Positions 1 to 5,179 of a stretch of DNA of 5,243 bases are shown in pieces. Both the position numbers and the translations under genes were made by a program. Below the pieces are notes generated by a model. That model made no database searches. It was not told the DNA's origin and worked only from the letters and a program-made list of their open reading frames with translations. Numbering within the stretch: position 1 is the stretch's first letter; each line of letters opens with the position of its first letter. The DNA comes from Desulfamplus sp. (lineage in GTDB: Bacteria > Desulfobacterota > Desulfobacteria > Desulfobacterales > Desulfobacteraceae): NCBI GenBank assembly GCA_015232935.1, contig JADFYT010000176.1:1-5243 (forward strand), written 5' to 3'.

Positions 1-138
1 GTTCATGTAAATGCTCGAATTCAGCAATGAATGGTCGAGCAGTTAAAGAGAAAAGGTGAGATCGGATTTGTTTTAGAGGATATAATCATAAAAGCGGGAT
101 TTAAATATTCCGAGCCTGCTGTCCATGACCTCAATTAG
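1..138 (+). pseudogene. C-terminal fragment of putative transposase with in-frame TGA
   Basis: Read in the frame that ends at TAG 136-138, codons run from position 1, meet a TGA at 28-30, and continue from ATG 31 as a 35-residue stretch ending in KYSEPAVHDLN. The same C-terminus occurs in the inverted copy at the right edge, with 17 of the 20 residues visible there identical. Differences are K to E, V to I and H to N. That pattern indicates both copies once encoded the same protein. The TGA means the left copy is either inactivated, or the ATG at 31 starts a small separate ORF; inactivation is the simpler reading. The transposase label is inferred from its place inside a repeated mobile-element end, because no catalytic motif is visible in so short a piece. 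Confidence 0.5.
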
Positions 139-242
139 CTATACCACAAGATATTGAAACATAAGTTGTCAGCCATTTTGGGGGTATTGCTATGTTGAAC
201 AATTTATACCAAATAAAACAAAATCATCTTGCATAACTAAGT

Positions 243-273
243 CCGAATGTAGCTTAAAAAAAGCAAAAATCGG
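243..273. other. Interrupted dyad within the conserved IS tip (left copy)
   Basis: The dyad is CCGA (243-246), five bases, GCTT (252-255), AAAAA loop, AAGC (261-264), five bases, TCGG (270-273). It is symmetric around position 258. It lies wholly in the 66-base zone that is identical in both element copies, so it may be a protein-binding site or a terminator-like hairpin for the transposase transcript. The function is inference. Confidence 0.4.
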
Positions 274-275
274 TC

Positions 276-281
276 TTGACA
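276..281 (+). promoter_or_regulatory. Outward-facing consensus -35 box at IS tip
   Basis: A perfect TTGACA lies 11 bases inside the element boundary and reads out of the element toward the crotonase gene. No good -10 box occurs at 16-18 bases beyond it. The nearest candidate, TTGAAT at 303-308, is 21 bases away, so a working hybrid promoter here is doubtful. Several IS families carry such a half-promoter that is completed only when the ends join in a circle. Confidence 0.3.
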
Positions 282-295
282 TGGGGTCCACTTTA

Positions 296-323
296 AGAGC
301 CTTTGAATTTTTAAACAGGCTCT
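296..323 (+). other. Leader hairpin or operator upstream of the crotonase gene
   Basis: AGAGCC (296-301) is complementary to GGCTCT (318-323). TTT at 302-304 can add pairs with AAA at 313-315 if CA is bulged, leaving an AT-rich loop. It begins four bases after the element boundary and ends 19 bases before the crotonase ribosome-binding site. It is not followed by a T-run, so it is not a typical terminator. It could be an operator or a 5'-leader structure surviving from the original promoter region. Confidence 0.35.
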
Positions 324-342
324 AAGAAGAATATCATCTTAC

Positions 343-347
343 AGGAG
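343..347 (+). promoter_or_regulatory. Ribosome-binding site for the GTG-started crotonase gene
   Basis: AGGAG stands seven bases before GTG 355-357. This spacing supports the GTG as the true start even though the codon is unusual. Confidence 0.75.
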
Positions 348-354
348 AAAAAAA

Positions 355-1128
355 GTGCTCCCATATAAAAACATTATTTGCGAAATCAAAAATCATATCG
401 CCCTCATAACCATTAACCACCCTCCTGCCAATACCTGGAACCTTGTAACAATGGAGGAGTTTGAACATGCAGTTGGAGAGGTCGCCTCTGATAATAACGT
501 AAGAGTTGTGATGATTACCGGAAGTGGCGAAAAATGCTTTTCCGCGGGCTTTGATGTAAGTGACGCGGCAAATGCATCAATAACAAGTCCAAAGGGGCGT
601 GAAGTATGGAGAACACTTGACCGTCTTTCAAAACCAACGGTAGCTGTGATCAACGGCCACGCTCTTGGCGGAGGTCTGGAGCTTGCGATCTCATGCCATT
701 TCAGAATCATGGTTGACAGACCTGATGCCATGCTGGGTCTTACCGAACTCAACCTTGGCATCATTCCAGGGTGGGGCGGAACCCAGCGTTTAAGCCGCCT
801 TGTGGGAAGGGCAAAAGCCCTGGATATGATCCTTTTCAGCAAACGGATCAATGCAAGGGAGGCACTGGATATAGGACTTGTTGATCTCGTAGCTGATAAA
901 GATTCTCTTGTGAAGAACGCATTTGAGTTTGCCGAAAAACTTGCCCTGCGTCCACCTGTAGCCGTCCGGTGTGTACTGGATGCGTTTTCAGCCGGAATTT
1001 ATGAGGGGGTTGACAGAGGGCTTGAGGTTGAGGCACTGGGCAGTGCCACTGTCCGGGATTCTGAGGACAAGAATGAAGGCTTCAAGGCATTTCTGGAAAA
1101 AAGACAACCCTGTTTTCAGGGGAAATAA
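355..1128 (+). CDS. Enoyl-CoA hydratase/isomerase family protein (crotonase)
   Basis: This cytoplasmic acyl-CoA enzyme is predicted to add water to trans-2-enoyl-CoA, giving the (S)-3-hydroxyacyl-CoA of beta-oxidation-type pathways. At 257 residues it is a full-length single-domain crotonase. FSAGFD at 62-67 and GHALGGG at 101-107 form the CoA-binding oxyanion hole. E109 (GGGLEL) and E131 (TELNLG) align with the two catalytic glutamates of classical hydratases such as rat mitochondrial ECH, so hydration is favoured over isomerisation alone. IIPGWGGTQRL (136-146) and the C-terminal EGFKAFLEKR (241-250) are further family signatures. F66 replaces the more usual alanine after the oxyanion-hole glycine and may shape substrate choice. 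The start is GTG with AGGAG upstream. It is first in a tight operon, with 30 bases to the SDR gene. The exact acyl substrate cannot be read from the sequence. Confidence 0.92.
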   Translation: MLPYKNIICEIKNHIALITINHPPANTWNLVTMEEFEHAVGEVASDNNVRVVMITGSGEKCFSAGFDVSDAANASITSPKGREVWRTLDRLSKPTVAVINGHALGGGLELAISCHFRIMVDRPDAMLGLTELNLGIIPGWGGTQRLSRLVGRAKALDMILFSKRINAREALDIGLVDLVADKDSLVKNAFEFAEKLALRPPVAVRCVLDAFSAGIYEGVDRGLEVEALGSATVRDSEDKNEGFKAFLEKRQPCFQGK

Positions 1129-1145
1129 GTGTAATATATTGGAAT

Positions 1146-1150
1146 GGAGG
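1146..1150 (+). promoter_or_regulatory. Ribosome-binding site that decides the SDR start
   Basis: GGAGG lies eight bases before ATG 1159. The upstream in-frame ATG at 1144 overlaps this site and has no Shine-Dalgarno of its own, so 1159 is the better start. Confidence 0.75.
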
Positions 1151-1158
1151 TTGAGTGT

Positions 1159-1959
1159 ATGGTCTATTATCCCCGGTTAAACGAGTTATTTAGTCTCAAA
1201 GGCAAGGTCGCGTTGATTACCGGCGGAGGGCGTGGGATCGGGGAATTTATATCTTCCGGTCTTGCCGAGGCTGGTGCGGATCTGGTTATCACCTCAAGAA
1301 AGACTAAAAATCTTGTAAATACCGCAAGAAGAATAGAGACCGCGTACAATGTCAATGTGATGCCTGTTCAGTGTGATGTCAGCAACAAAGAGGAGGTTGA
1401 CGCTTTGATAGAAGAGGTAACCGGCAGCTTTCCACGTCTGGACATACTGGTTAACAACGCCGGTGTGAGCTGGGGGGCTCCAACTCTTGAGTACCCTCTT
1501 GAGAAGTGGGATCACATCTTTAATGTAAATATTCGTGGCGTATGGATTCTGACCCAGAAGGTTGCAAATATCATGAAAGAGCAGGGCGGAGGAAATATTA
1601 TAAATATCAGCTCTTCAACTTCGTTCAGGGGAACAGAAGAGTCAAAACATCCGGCTGTAGCCTATAATTCAAGCAAGGCGGCACTAAATCTTCTTACGAT
1701 GAATCTGGCTGTAAAACTTGCCCATTTCAACATCAGGGTAAACGGGATCGCACCCGGAGCTTTTCAGACTGACATGATGGCTTATCTTGAGAAGCCGGAA
1801 TTTGAAAGTGTCCATAAAGAGATGGTTGGCCGTATCCCCCTGCGGCTATTTGGAACCATGGATGACATGAAGGGGGTCGCGGTGTTTCTTGCATCTGATG
1901 CCTCAGCCTATATGACAGGGCATATTCTTGTCAATGACGGCGGATCACTCGCGAAATAA
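1159..1959 (+). CDS. Short-chain dehydrogenase/reductase (SDR), RhlG/FabG-like
   Basis: This is a predicted cytoplasmic NAD(P)H-dependent oxidoreductase, probably interconverting 3-hydroxyacyl and 3-oxoacyl thioesters or a related alcohol/ketone pair. From ATG 1159 it has 266 residues, normal for a classical SDR. The Rossmann cofactor motif TGGGRGIG is at 21-28. The basic pair R47-K48 after the second strand (TSRK) points to NADP(H). NNAG is at 99-102 and the structural Asn is N124. The catalytic Tyr and Lys are Y169 and K173 (YNSSK), with the Ser at about 152. The C-terminus YMTGHILVNDGGSLAK is typical. The segment between Ser and Tyr (SFRGTEESKHP) is about three to four residues longer than in common FabG-type proteins, a possible subfamily mark. 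It sits between two hydratase genes, which supports a role in acyl-CoA turnover. The substrate is unknown. Confidence 0.9.
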   Translation: MVYYPRLNELFSLKGKVALITGGGRGIGEFISSGLAEAGADLVITSRKTKNLVNTARRIETAYNVNVMPVQCDVSNKEEVDALIEEVTGSFPRLDILVNNAGVSWGAPTLEYPLEKWDHIFNVNIRGVWILTQKVANIMKEQGGGNIINISSSTSFRGTEESKHPAVAYNSSKAALNLLTMNLAVKLAHFNIRVNGIAPGAFQTDMMAYLEKPEFESVHKEMVGRIPLRLFGTMDDMKGVAVFLASDASAYMTGHILVNDGGSLAK

Positions 1960-1967
1960 TACAAAAA

Positions 1968-1972
1968 AAGGA
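1968..1972 (+). promoter_or_regulatory. Ribosome-binding site of the broken MaoC gene
   Basis: AAGGA lies 11 bases before ATG 1984, a slightly long but acceptable spacing. It supports the ATG before the nonsense codon as the original start. Confidence 0.5.
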
Positions 1973-1983
1973 TTAACACTAAT

Positions 1984-2442
1984 ATGTCAAGAGCACTGAC
2001 ACTTGAAGAGATCAAGAGATATATAGGAACCTAATTTTTCATATCAGACTGGAAAGAGATTACCCAGAAGCAGATTGATCAGTTTGCCGAGGCGACAGGG
2101 GATCATCAGTGGATTCATGTAGATGCCAAAAGAGCTGCCCGGGGGCCATTTGGCAAGACAATTGCTCATGGCTTTCTTACGCTGTCCTGTATATCCTATT
2201 TCAGTTTCCAGGGAACTCTTGTGCCAGAAGGCTCAAAGATGATTACAAACTACGGTCTGAACAGGGTTCGATTTATCAACCCTGTTAGCGTAGGCTCCAG
2301 AATAAGAGACAGAATTGTTCTTCTGGACGTGAAAGAGCAAAAAGAGGGAAGGATTCTTGTGACCACGACACATACGATTGAGATTGAGGGAGAAACTAAA
2401 CCTGCCTGTGTGGCTGAGTTTATCGCGATGATTTTTGTCTGA
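1984..2442 (+). pseudogene. MaoC-like (R)-specific enoyl-CoA hydratase, interrupted by TAA at codon 17
   Basis: One frame from ATG 1984 to TGA 2440-2442 encodes a complete hot-dog-fold MaoC-type dehydratase of about 152 positions, except for TAA at 2032-2034 (codon 17). Past the stop the protein reads ISDWKEITQKQIDQFAEATG, then GDHQWIHVD with the catalytic Asp40 and His45 of the hydratase-2 motif. FGKTIAHGFLTLS and YGLNRVRFINPVSVGSRIR follow. This layout matches small stand-alone MaoC hydratases of the mycobacterial Rv0130 type, which hydrate trans-2-enoyl-CoA to (R)-3-hydroxyacyl-CoA. No in-frame ATG, GTG or TTG exists between the stop and GTG 2221, and restarting there (73 residues) would lose the catalytic dyad. 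One base change (for example GAA to TAA) would explain the break. It follows the SDR gene by 24 bases and is probably its operon partner. The rest of the frame is intact, so the lesion is recent or a sequencing error. Confidence 0.88.
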
Positions 2443-2474
2443 TGTTCAGGAAAAAAACGGCTTTGCTGTCTGCT

Positions 2475-3824
2475 TCATCCTGATTGACGTGTTCCTTCCT
2501 TGTTTAAAACAGCACTGGAATATTGGTCTAAATTCCCGGGATATACAGGTGCTTTTGCTACAGGTTTTTCCATGGTCTCCCGTGAGCATAGTGCCGCACC
2601 AAGAGCAATCAACGCACAGACAAAAAGCGGCAAAAAGGCTGACTGGTAAGCAGAGATGCTAAAAACATCATTTACCTTTTCGTGCCTTTCCAGCATATAT
2701 CCCAGAAAGGGCTGAAAAAGAGCACCTCCAATAAAAGGAAAAAGATTTACAAGCCCTGTGGCTGTGCCTGCAATTGAAACTGGGAACAGCTCCTTGTTCA
2801 TTGTAAAGACAATAGCACCGATGGCATTACCACAGACAGTTATCATAAAATATAATATGTACAACCCCCATATCGGAATAGAGTCAGAAAAAGTGAGCAA
2901 GGCAGTAATCAAGACCATACCTGCTGAAGTGATTATCAGAACTGGCTTTCTCTGTCCAAAGATACTGTCAGAAAGCCATGTAAGAAACGGTGCTCCAACA
3001 ACCAGGCCACATGCCATCATGGATAGAATATGACCCGCTTCGACTCTGCTCATTCCATAAACATGCATAAGATACGGCCCTCCCCAGAGGCCTCCAAATG
3101 AAAAAGCAATGGCAAAATCGAAAAAAAACCATACAGCCAGAGGCCAGAAATAAGAAGAGCTGATAACCTGCCTGACTGCGAGGATTAAACTTGAAAAGGT
3201 AATATCAGAAGGTTTTTGTTCAGGCACTCCACTTTGTAATACCCAGCCTTTATCTTCGGGGCGGTTGCGTACAATCAGCCAGATCAATACAGAAAGCAAC
3301 AGGGTTATCAAGCCGACTGAAAGAAAAGAGTTTCTCCATCCCACCAGGTTGCTGAACCATACTAATGGTGTTGCAGCTATTAATGAGCCCACACCTCCCA
3401 TACCAAGCAACAGGCCTGTCATATGAGCGTACTCCCTGGGGGCAAACCATTCAGACAAAATTTTCAACGTAGGGACAAAAAGCATGGATACACCTATGCC
3501 AACCATGGTACGGCCAACTATAGCCCATGTTACAGTAGGTGCCAAGCCAAGTATGACAGAACCCAGAAACGCAACAATGAAAAAAAGGGTAATTGTCTTG
3601 CGTGCCCCCCATGAGTCAGATAGAAGCCCGGCAGGAAGCTGCATCAACGCATATGGATAAAAGTAGGCAGAACCTAAAAGCCCGATTAAAGATGGGCCTG
3701 CATTTAAGTCTCTCATCAGATCAACAGCAAGAACTGATGTACAGATACGGTGAAAATAGACAAGAATATAACTTGTAGAGAGCAGCCAGAAAATCAGCCA
3801 GCGATAACTTTTCATGTTGTGCAT
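2475..3824 (-). CDS. MFS transporter, 12 transmembrane segments
   Basis: This is a predicted inner-membrane secondary transporter of the major facilitator superfamily, 449 residues, with hydrophobic segments spread over its length in the 6+6 pattern and a polar central loop near residues 186-210. The signature loop GLLSDSWGARKT lies at 66-77 between helices 2 and 3, and a degenerate second copy (LTWLSDSIFGQRK) at 281-293. The N-terminal half (YFHRICTSVLAVDLMRDL, 23-40) resembles MFS carriers of organic anions and similar small molecules, but the substrate cannot be assigned. ATG 3824 is preferred; a second ATG three codons later lacks its own Shine-Dalgarno. The gene converges on the acyl-CoA operon with about 30 bases between the two stop codons and no obvious terminator. 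A link to uptake or export of the operon's substrate is only positional inference. Confidence 0.9.
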   Translation of the reverse strand: MHNMKSYRWLIFWLLSTSYILVYFHRICTSVLAVDLMRDLNAGPSLIGLLGSAYFYPYALMQLPAGLLSDSWGARKTITLFFIVAFLGSVILGLAPTVTWAIVGRTMVGIGVSMLFVPTLKILSEWFAPREYAHMTGLLLGMGGVGSLIAATPLVWFSNLVGWRNSFLSVGLITLLLSVLIWLIVRNRPEDKGWVLQSGVPEQKPSDITFSSLILAVRQVISSSYFWPLAVWFFFDFAIAFSFGGLWGGPYLMHVYGMSRVEAGHILSMMACGLVVGAPFLTWLSDSIFGQRKPVLIITSAGMVLITALLTFSDSIPIWGLYILYFMITVCGNAIGAIVFTMNKELFPVSIAGTATGLVNLFPFIGGALFQPFLGYMLERHEKVNDVFSISAYQSAFLPLFVCALIALGAALCSRETMEKPVAKAPVYPGNLDQYSSAVLNKEGTRQSG

Positions 3825-3837
3825 TATAAATTAATAA

Positions 3838-3843
3838 CCCCTT
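3838..3843 (-). promoter_or_regulatory. Ribosome-binding site of the MFS gene
   Basis: AAGGGG on the minus strand lies 13 bases before ATG 3824. The spacing is long but this is the only purine-rich candidate nearby. Confidence 0.4.
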
Positions 3844-3856
3844 CAATCACTCCATA

Positions 3857-3876
3857 ATTAGTCACAAATCACTAAT
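3857..3876. promoter_or_regulatory. Palindromic operator candidate of the MFS promoter
   Basis: ATTAGT (3857-3862) and ACTAAT (3871-3876) form a perfect 6-base inverted repeat with an 8-base spacer. It directly adjoins the proposed -10 box at 3877-3882 and would cover the transcription start, the usual position for a repressor operator. No regulator gene lies in the window, and the regulator family is unknown. Confidence 0.35.
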
Positions 3877-3904
3877 ATTATTAACAATACCTTGCCCAAA
3901 TCAA
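3877..3904 (-). promoter_or_regulatory. Sigma70-like promoter candidate for the MFS gene
   Basis: On the minus strand, -35 TTGATT (3904-3899) is followed after 16 bases by -10 AATAAT (3882-3877). This matches four and five of six consensus bases respectively. Transcription would start near 3870, giving a leader of roughly 45 bases before ATG 3824. AT-rich sequence makes chance matches likely, so confidence is limited. Confidence 0.4.
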
Positions 3905-4335
3905 AAAACATGTCAAAGATGAGGCTCGCTCTTATAGATTCACAAAACATCCATAGCCGTTGTCTGGCCACCCCTAATCATGAAAATCGTAATGCATCTT
4001 CATGGTAAGCATTTATCTATACACAGAGACCATCATGACACATAAATCCATCAAGCCTGAGCTTATTACTTTATTTTCATGCATAGCACCAGTTTTAATT
4101 CGCTGAACGAACGCAACGGATATATCCTCTGGCATCCTTGCTGCTTGAACTGAGTCTTCAGTTGTAAAAAATGCTTTGGTAAAAAACGCAGGATGCACAC
4201 AACTTGTAAGTAATAGTATAAAAGTTTCTTCCTGTTATTCAAACCATAATTATTTTATATCATTATCATATTAAGATATATATAGGTAAAAACTTTAGCA
4301 TGGGTACTTATGCAAGAGGAATCTAACAGACAGGA
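3905..4335. other. Intergenic stretch without a convincing gene
   Basis: No recognisable gene occurs here. The only notable open frame is on the minus strand at 4013-4198 (61 codons from GTG 4196-4198). It has no Shine-Dalgarno and its product (containing RIKTGAMHENKVISSGLMD) is not recognised. It could be chance or the remnant of a lost gene. The stretch from about 4240 to 4300 is very AT-rich, with repeated ATATA runs. Confidence 0.5.
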
Positions 4336-4372
4336 CAGATGACCTGTCACAATAAAAGTCACAAGTCATCTG
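4336..4372. repeat. Imperfect inverted repeat upstream of an orphan start codon
   Basis: CAGATGACCTGTCAC (4336-4350) pairs with GTCACAAGTCATCTG (4358-4372) at 13 of 15 positions around the loop AATAAAA. It ends seven bases before a strong Shine-Dalgarno at 4379. It may be an operator or a leader hairpin of the gene whose start remains at 4391. No T-run follows, so it is not a classical terminator. Confidence 0.45.
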
Positions 4373-4378
4373 ATATCC

Positions 4379-4405
4379 GGGAGGCTAACTATGATGATCT
4401 CGTAA
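4379..4405 (+). pseudogene. Orphan ribosome-binding site and start codon (5' stub of a lost gene)
   Basis: GGGAGG (4379-4384) stands six bases before ATG 4391, an excellent translation signal, yet the frame reads only four codons (M-M-I-S) before TAA 4403-4405. The base pattern from about 4397 onward (ATCTCGTAAAAAGTC) looks like the start of unrelated inserted DNA. The simplest reading is a gene whose body was displaced by the insertion carrying the 4528 transposase fragment. Chance cannot be excluded. Confidence 0.35.
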
Positions 4406-4836
4406 AAAGTCAAAGACATAAGTATTTGATAATATAGGTAATGTTTTAAAAATCAACTTGTTTTTATCGTGTTTTTTTGATATATAAAGATATATACTTT
4501 AACCTTTACGGCAAGGACAAGAGATATATGATCAATATAGGCGACCACAACCAGATTCCGCTATTCGACCCATGGAGTTTCCTTGGAGAAAAGTGCCGCA
4601 AAAAGCTGGATGAATCATGGGCAGGCCTTTTTCAGCGGGAAATTTTTCCAACCCTTCCTGTCAGAGAATTGTTTCCGTATTTCAGCAGTTCCAACGGAAG
4701 ACCGACTAAAGACCTTTATACAGTTGTTGGAGTTCTTATACTTCAGCAGGCATTTGACCTTACTGATGAAGAGACAGTCGATCAGTTGGCGTTCAATATG
4801 CAGTGGCATTACGCACTGAACATATACACTCGATGA
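4397..4836 (+). mobile_element. 5' remnant of an IS1182-like insertion sequence
   Basis: This comprises the upstream region and N-terminal coding part of a transposase whose remaining four-fifths are missing. The left limit near 4397 is only a guess, taken from the interrupted start at 4391 and the CGTAAAAAGTC stretch. The right limit lies within a few bases of 4825-4836, where the recognisable protein stops. Confidence 0.5.
4528..4836 (+). pseudogene. N-terminal fragment of IS1182-like transposase (DUF772-type region)
   Basis: Translation from ATG 4528 (AAGGA at 4513-4517, spacing 10) gives 102 residues, against roughly 500 or more for intact members. I recognise the opening FDPWSFLG (13-20), LDESWAGLF (27-35), GRPTKDLYTVVGVLILQQ (57-74) and the FDLTDEETVDQLAFNMQWHYALNI region (76-99). 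These are typical of the N-terminal domain of IS1182-like transposases common in Deltaproteobacteria. The DDE catalytic domain is absent. After ALNI the frame reads three foreign codons and TGA. ATG 4528 is preferred to the upstream in-frame start at 4477, because the family begins with this MINIGDHNQ-like stretch and the RBS fits. It is not expected to transpose, though a DNA-binding fragment could still be made. Confidence 0.8.
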
Positions 4837-4871
4837 TCAAGTTTTTAAAGTTAGCTCAATTTGGACTCTGA

Positions 4872-4880
4872 TGGTATAAT
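4872..4880 (+). promoter_or_regulatory. Extended -10 promoter candidate for the 4932 ORF
   Basis: TGGTATAAT contains a perfect TATAAT (4875-4880) preceded by the TG extended -10 motif. No good -35 is visible 16-18 bases upstream, but extended -10 promoters often work without one. It would start a transcript about 45 bases before ATG 4932. Confidence 0.5.
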
Positions 4881-4931
4881 GACGGCAATTGAAAAAATAC
4901 TACTCATCCCCCCCAAGAGAGCCCATTAATC

Positions 4932-5026
4932 ATGATATTAACGAAACCAGTGCCATTTATCAAAGAATACATCGAAAATCTCAATAATACCCTGGAAAAA
5001 TATCAGCCTGGTGCGGGGTTGACTAT
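4932..5026 (+). pseudogene. N-terminal fragment of a second putative transposase, cut by IS insertion
   Basis: From ATG 4932 the frame reads MILTKPVPFIKEYIENLNN and on to YQPGAGLT before meeting the element boundary at 5026/5027. The N-terminal style (a short helix-rich lead ending in a G-x-x-LT stretch) recalls transposases annotated as IS4-like in Deltaproteobacteria, but that is memory of style, not a verified match. The frame stays open through the inserted element to TAG 5127-5129, giving a 65-residue chimeric product (DPMSRPIFAFFKLH and onward) with no biological meaning expected. A purine-rich AAGAGAG (4915-4921) can serve as RBS. The beginning of this element probably lies near 4830-4840, just where the IS1182-like protein breaks off. 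Confidence 0.5.
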
Positions 5027-5045
5027 AGTGGACCCCATGTCAAGA

Positions 5046-5076
5046 CCGATTTTTGCTTTTTTTAAGCTACATTCGG
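5046..5076. other. Interrupted dyad within the conserved IS tip (right copy)
   Basis: This is the exact counterpart of the dyad at 243-273: CCGA, GCTT, AAGC, TCGG symmetric blocks. Its conservation in both copies while neighbouring DNA drifted supports a functional site. Confidence 0.4.
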
Positions 5077-5179
5077 ACTTAGTTATGCAAGACGATATTG
5101 TTTTGTTCGGTATAAAATGTTTAATATAGCATTCCCCCAAAAATGACTGGCAACAATCTGTTAATATTTTGTGGTAGAG

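Larger units (their letters stand above)
1..292 (+). mobile_element. 3' end of an IS-like element (left copy, truncated by window edge)
   Basis: This is the inner end of an insertion-sequence-like element that continues beyond the left edge. From 75 to 292 it matches, in inverted orientation, the sequence from 5243 back to 5027. The match stops abruptly after TCCACT at 292; the next bases differ from those beyond the other copy. The element holds the last codons of an ORF ending at TAG 136-138, then about 154 noncoding bases to the tip. The right-hand copy interrupts another transposase-like ORF exactly at this boundary, which supports a real element end rather than a duplicated gene. The IS family is not recognised from this fragment. 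The tip reads TGGACCCCATGTCAAGACC from the outside inward. Confidence 0.75.
75..292 (+). repeat. Left arm of ~218-bp inverted repeat
   Basis: This arm pairs with 5027-5243 in inverted orientation. By eye there are three zones. Positions 75-138 (3' end of the ORF) have about 4 differences in 64 bases. Positions 139-226 are much more diverged and need small gaps. Positions 227-292 are identical over 66 bases. The arms are about 4.7 kb apart. Confidence 0.9.

Noticed and set aside
28..30. TGA in the left transposase frame as a selenocysteine codon
   Set aside because: No selenoprotein context is evident, a transposase is not expected to need selenocysteine, and no convincing downstream SECIS-like hairpin is seen. 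Inactivation or separate initiation at ATG 31 is simpler.
393..851. 152-codon open frame on the minus strand inside the crotonase gene
   Set aside because: It lies antisense to a gene with clear family motifs and conserved catalytic residues. Its arginine- and serine-rich product looks like a reading-frame shadow.
1144..1158. Upstream ATG (1144) as start of the SDR gene
   Set aside because: It has no Shine-Dalgarno, and the strong GGAGG for ATG 1159 overlaps it. The five extra residues match nothing typical of the family.
2221..2442. Short independent gene starting at GTG 2221
   Set aside because: It is only the second half of the MaoC frame, with no ribosome-binding site. It would lack the catalytic Asp-His dyad, so it is part of the broken gene.
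2443..2474. Bidirectional terminator between the convergent MaoC and MFS genes
   Set aside because: The 32 bases contain an A-run but no stable inverted repeat, so a terminator cannot be supported.
2758..3033. Open frames on the plus strand opposite the MFS gene (also 3423-3778)
   Set aside because: They are antisense to a long hydrophobic MFS protein with a clear signature loop, lack start signals and resemble no family.
4240..4500. Repeated ATATA-rich runs as a replication origin or iteron array
   Set aside because: The repeats are irregular low-complexity AT sequence, with no DnaA boxes or evenly spaced iterons and no replication gene nearby.
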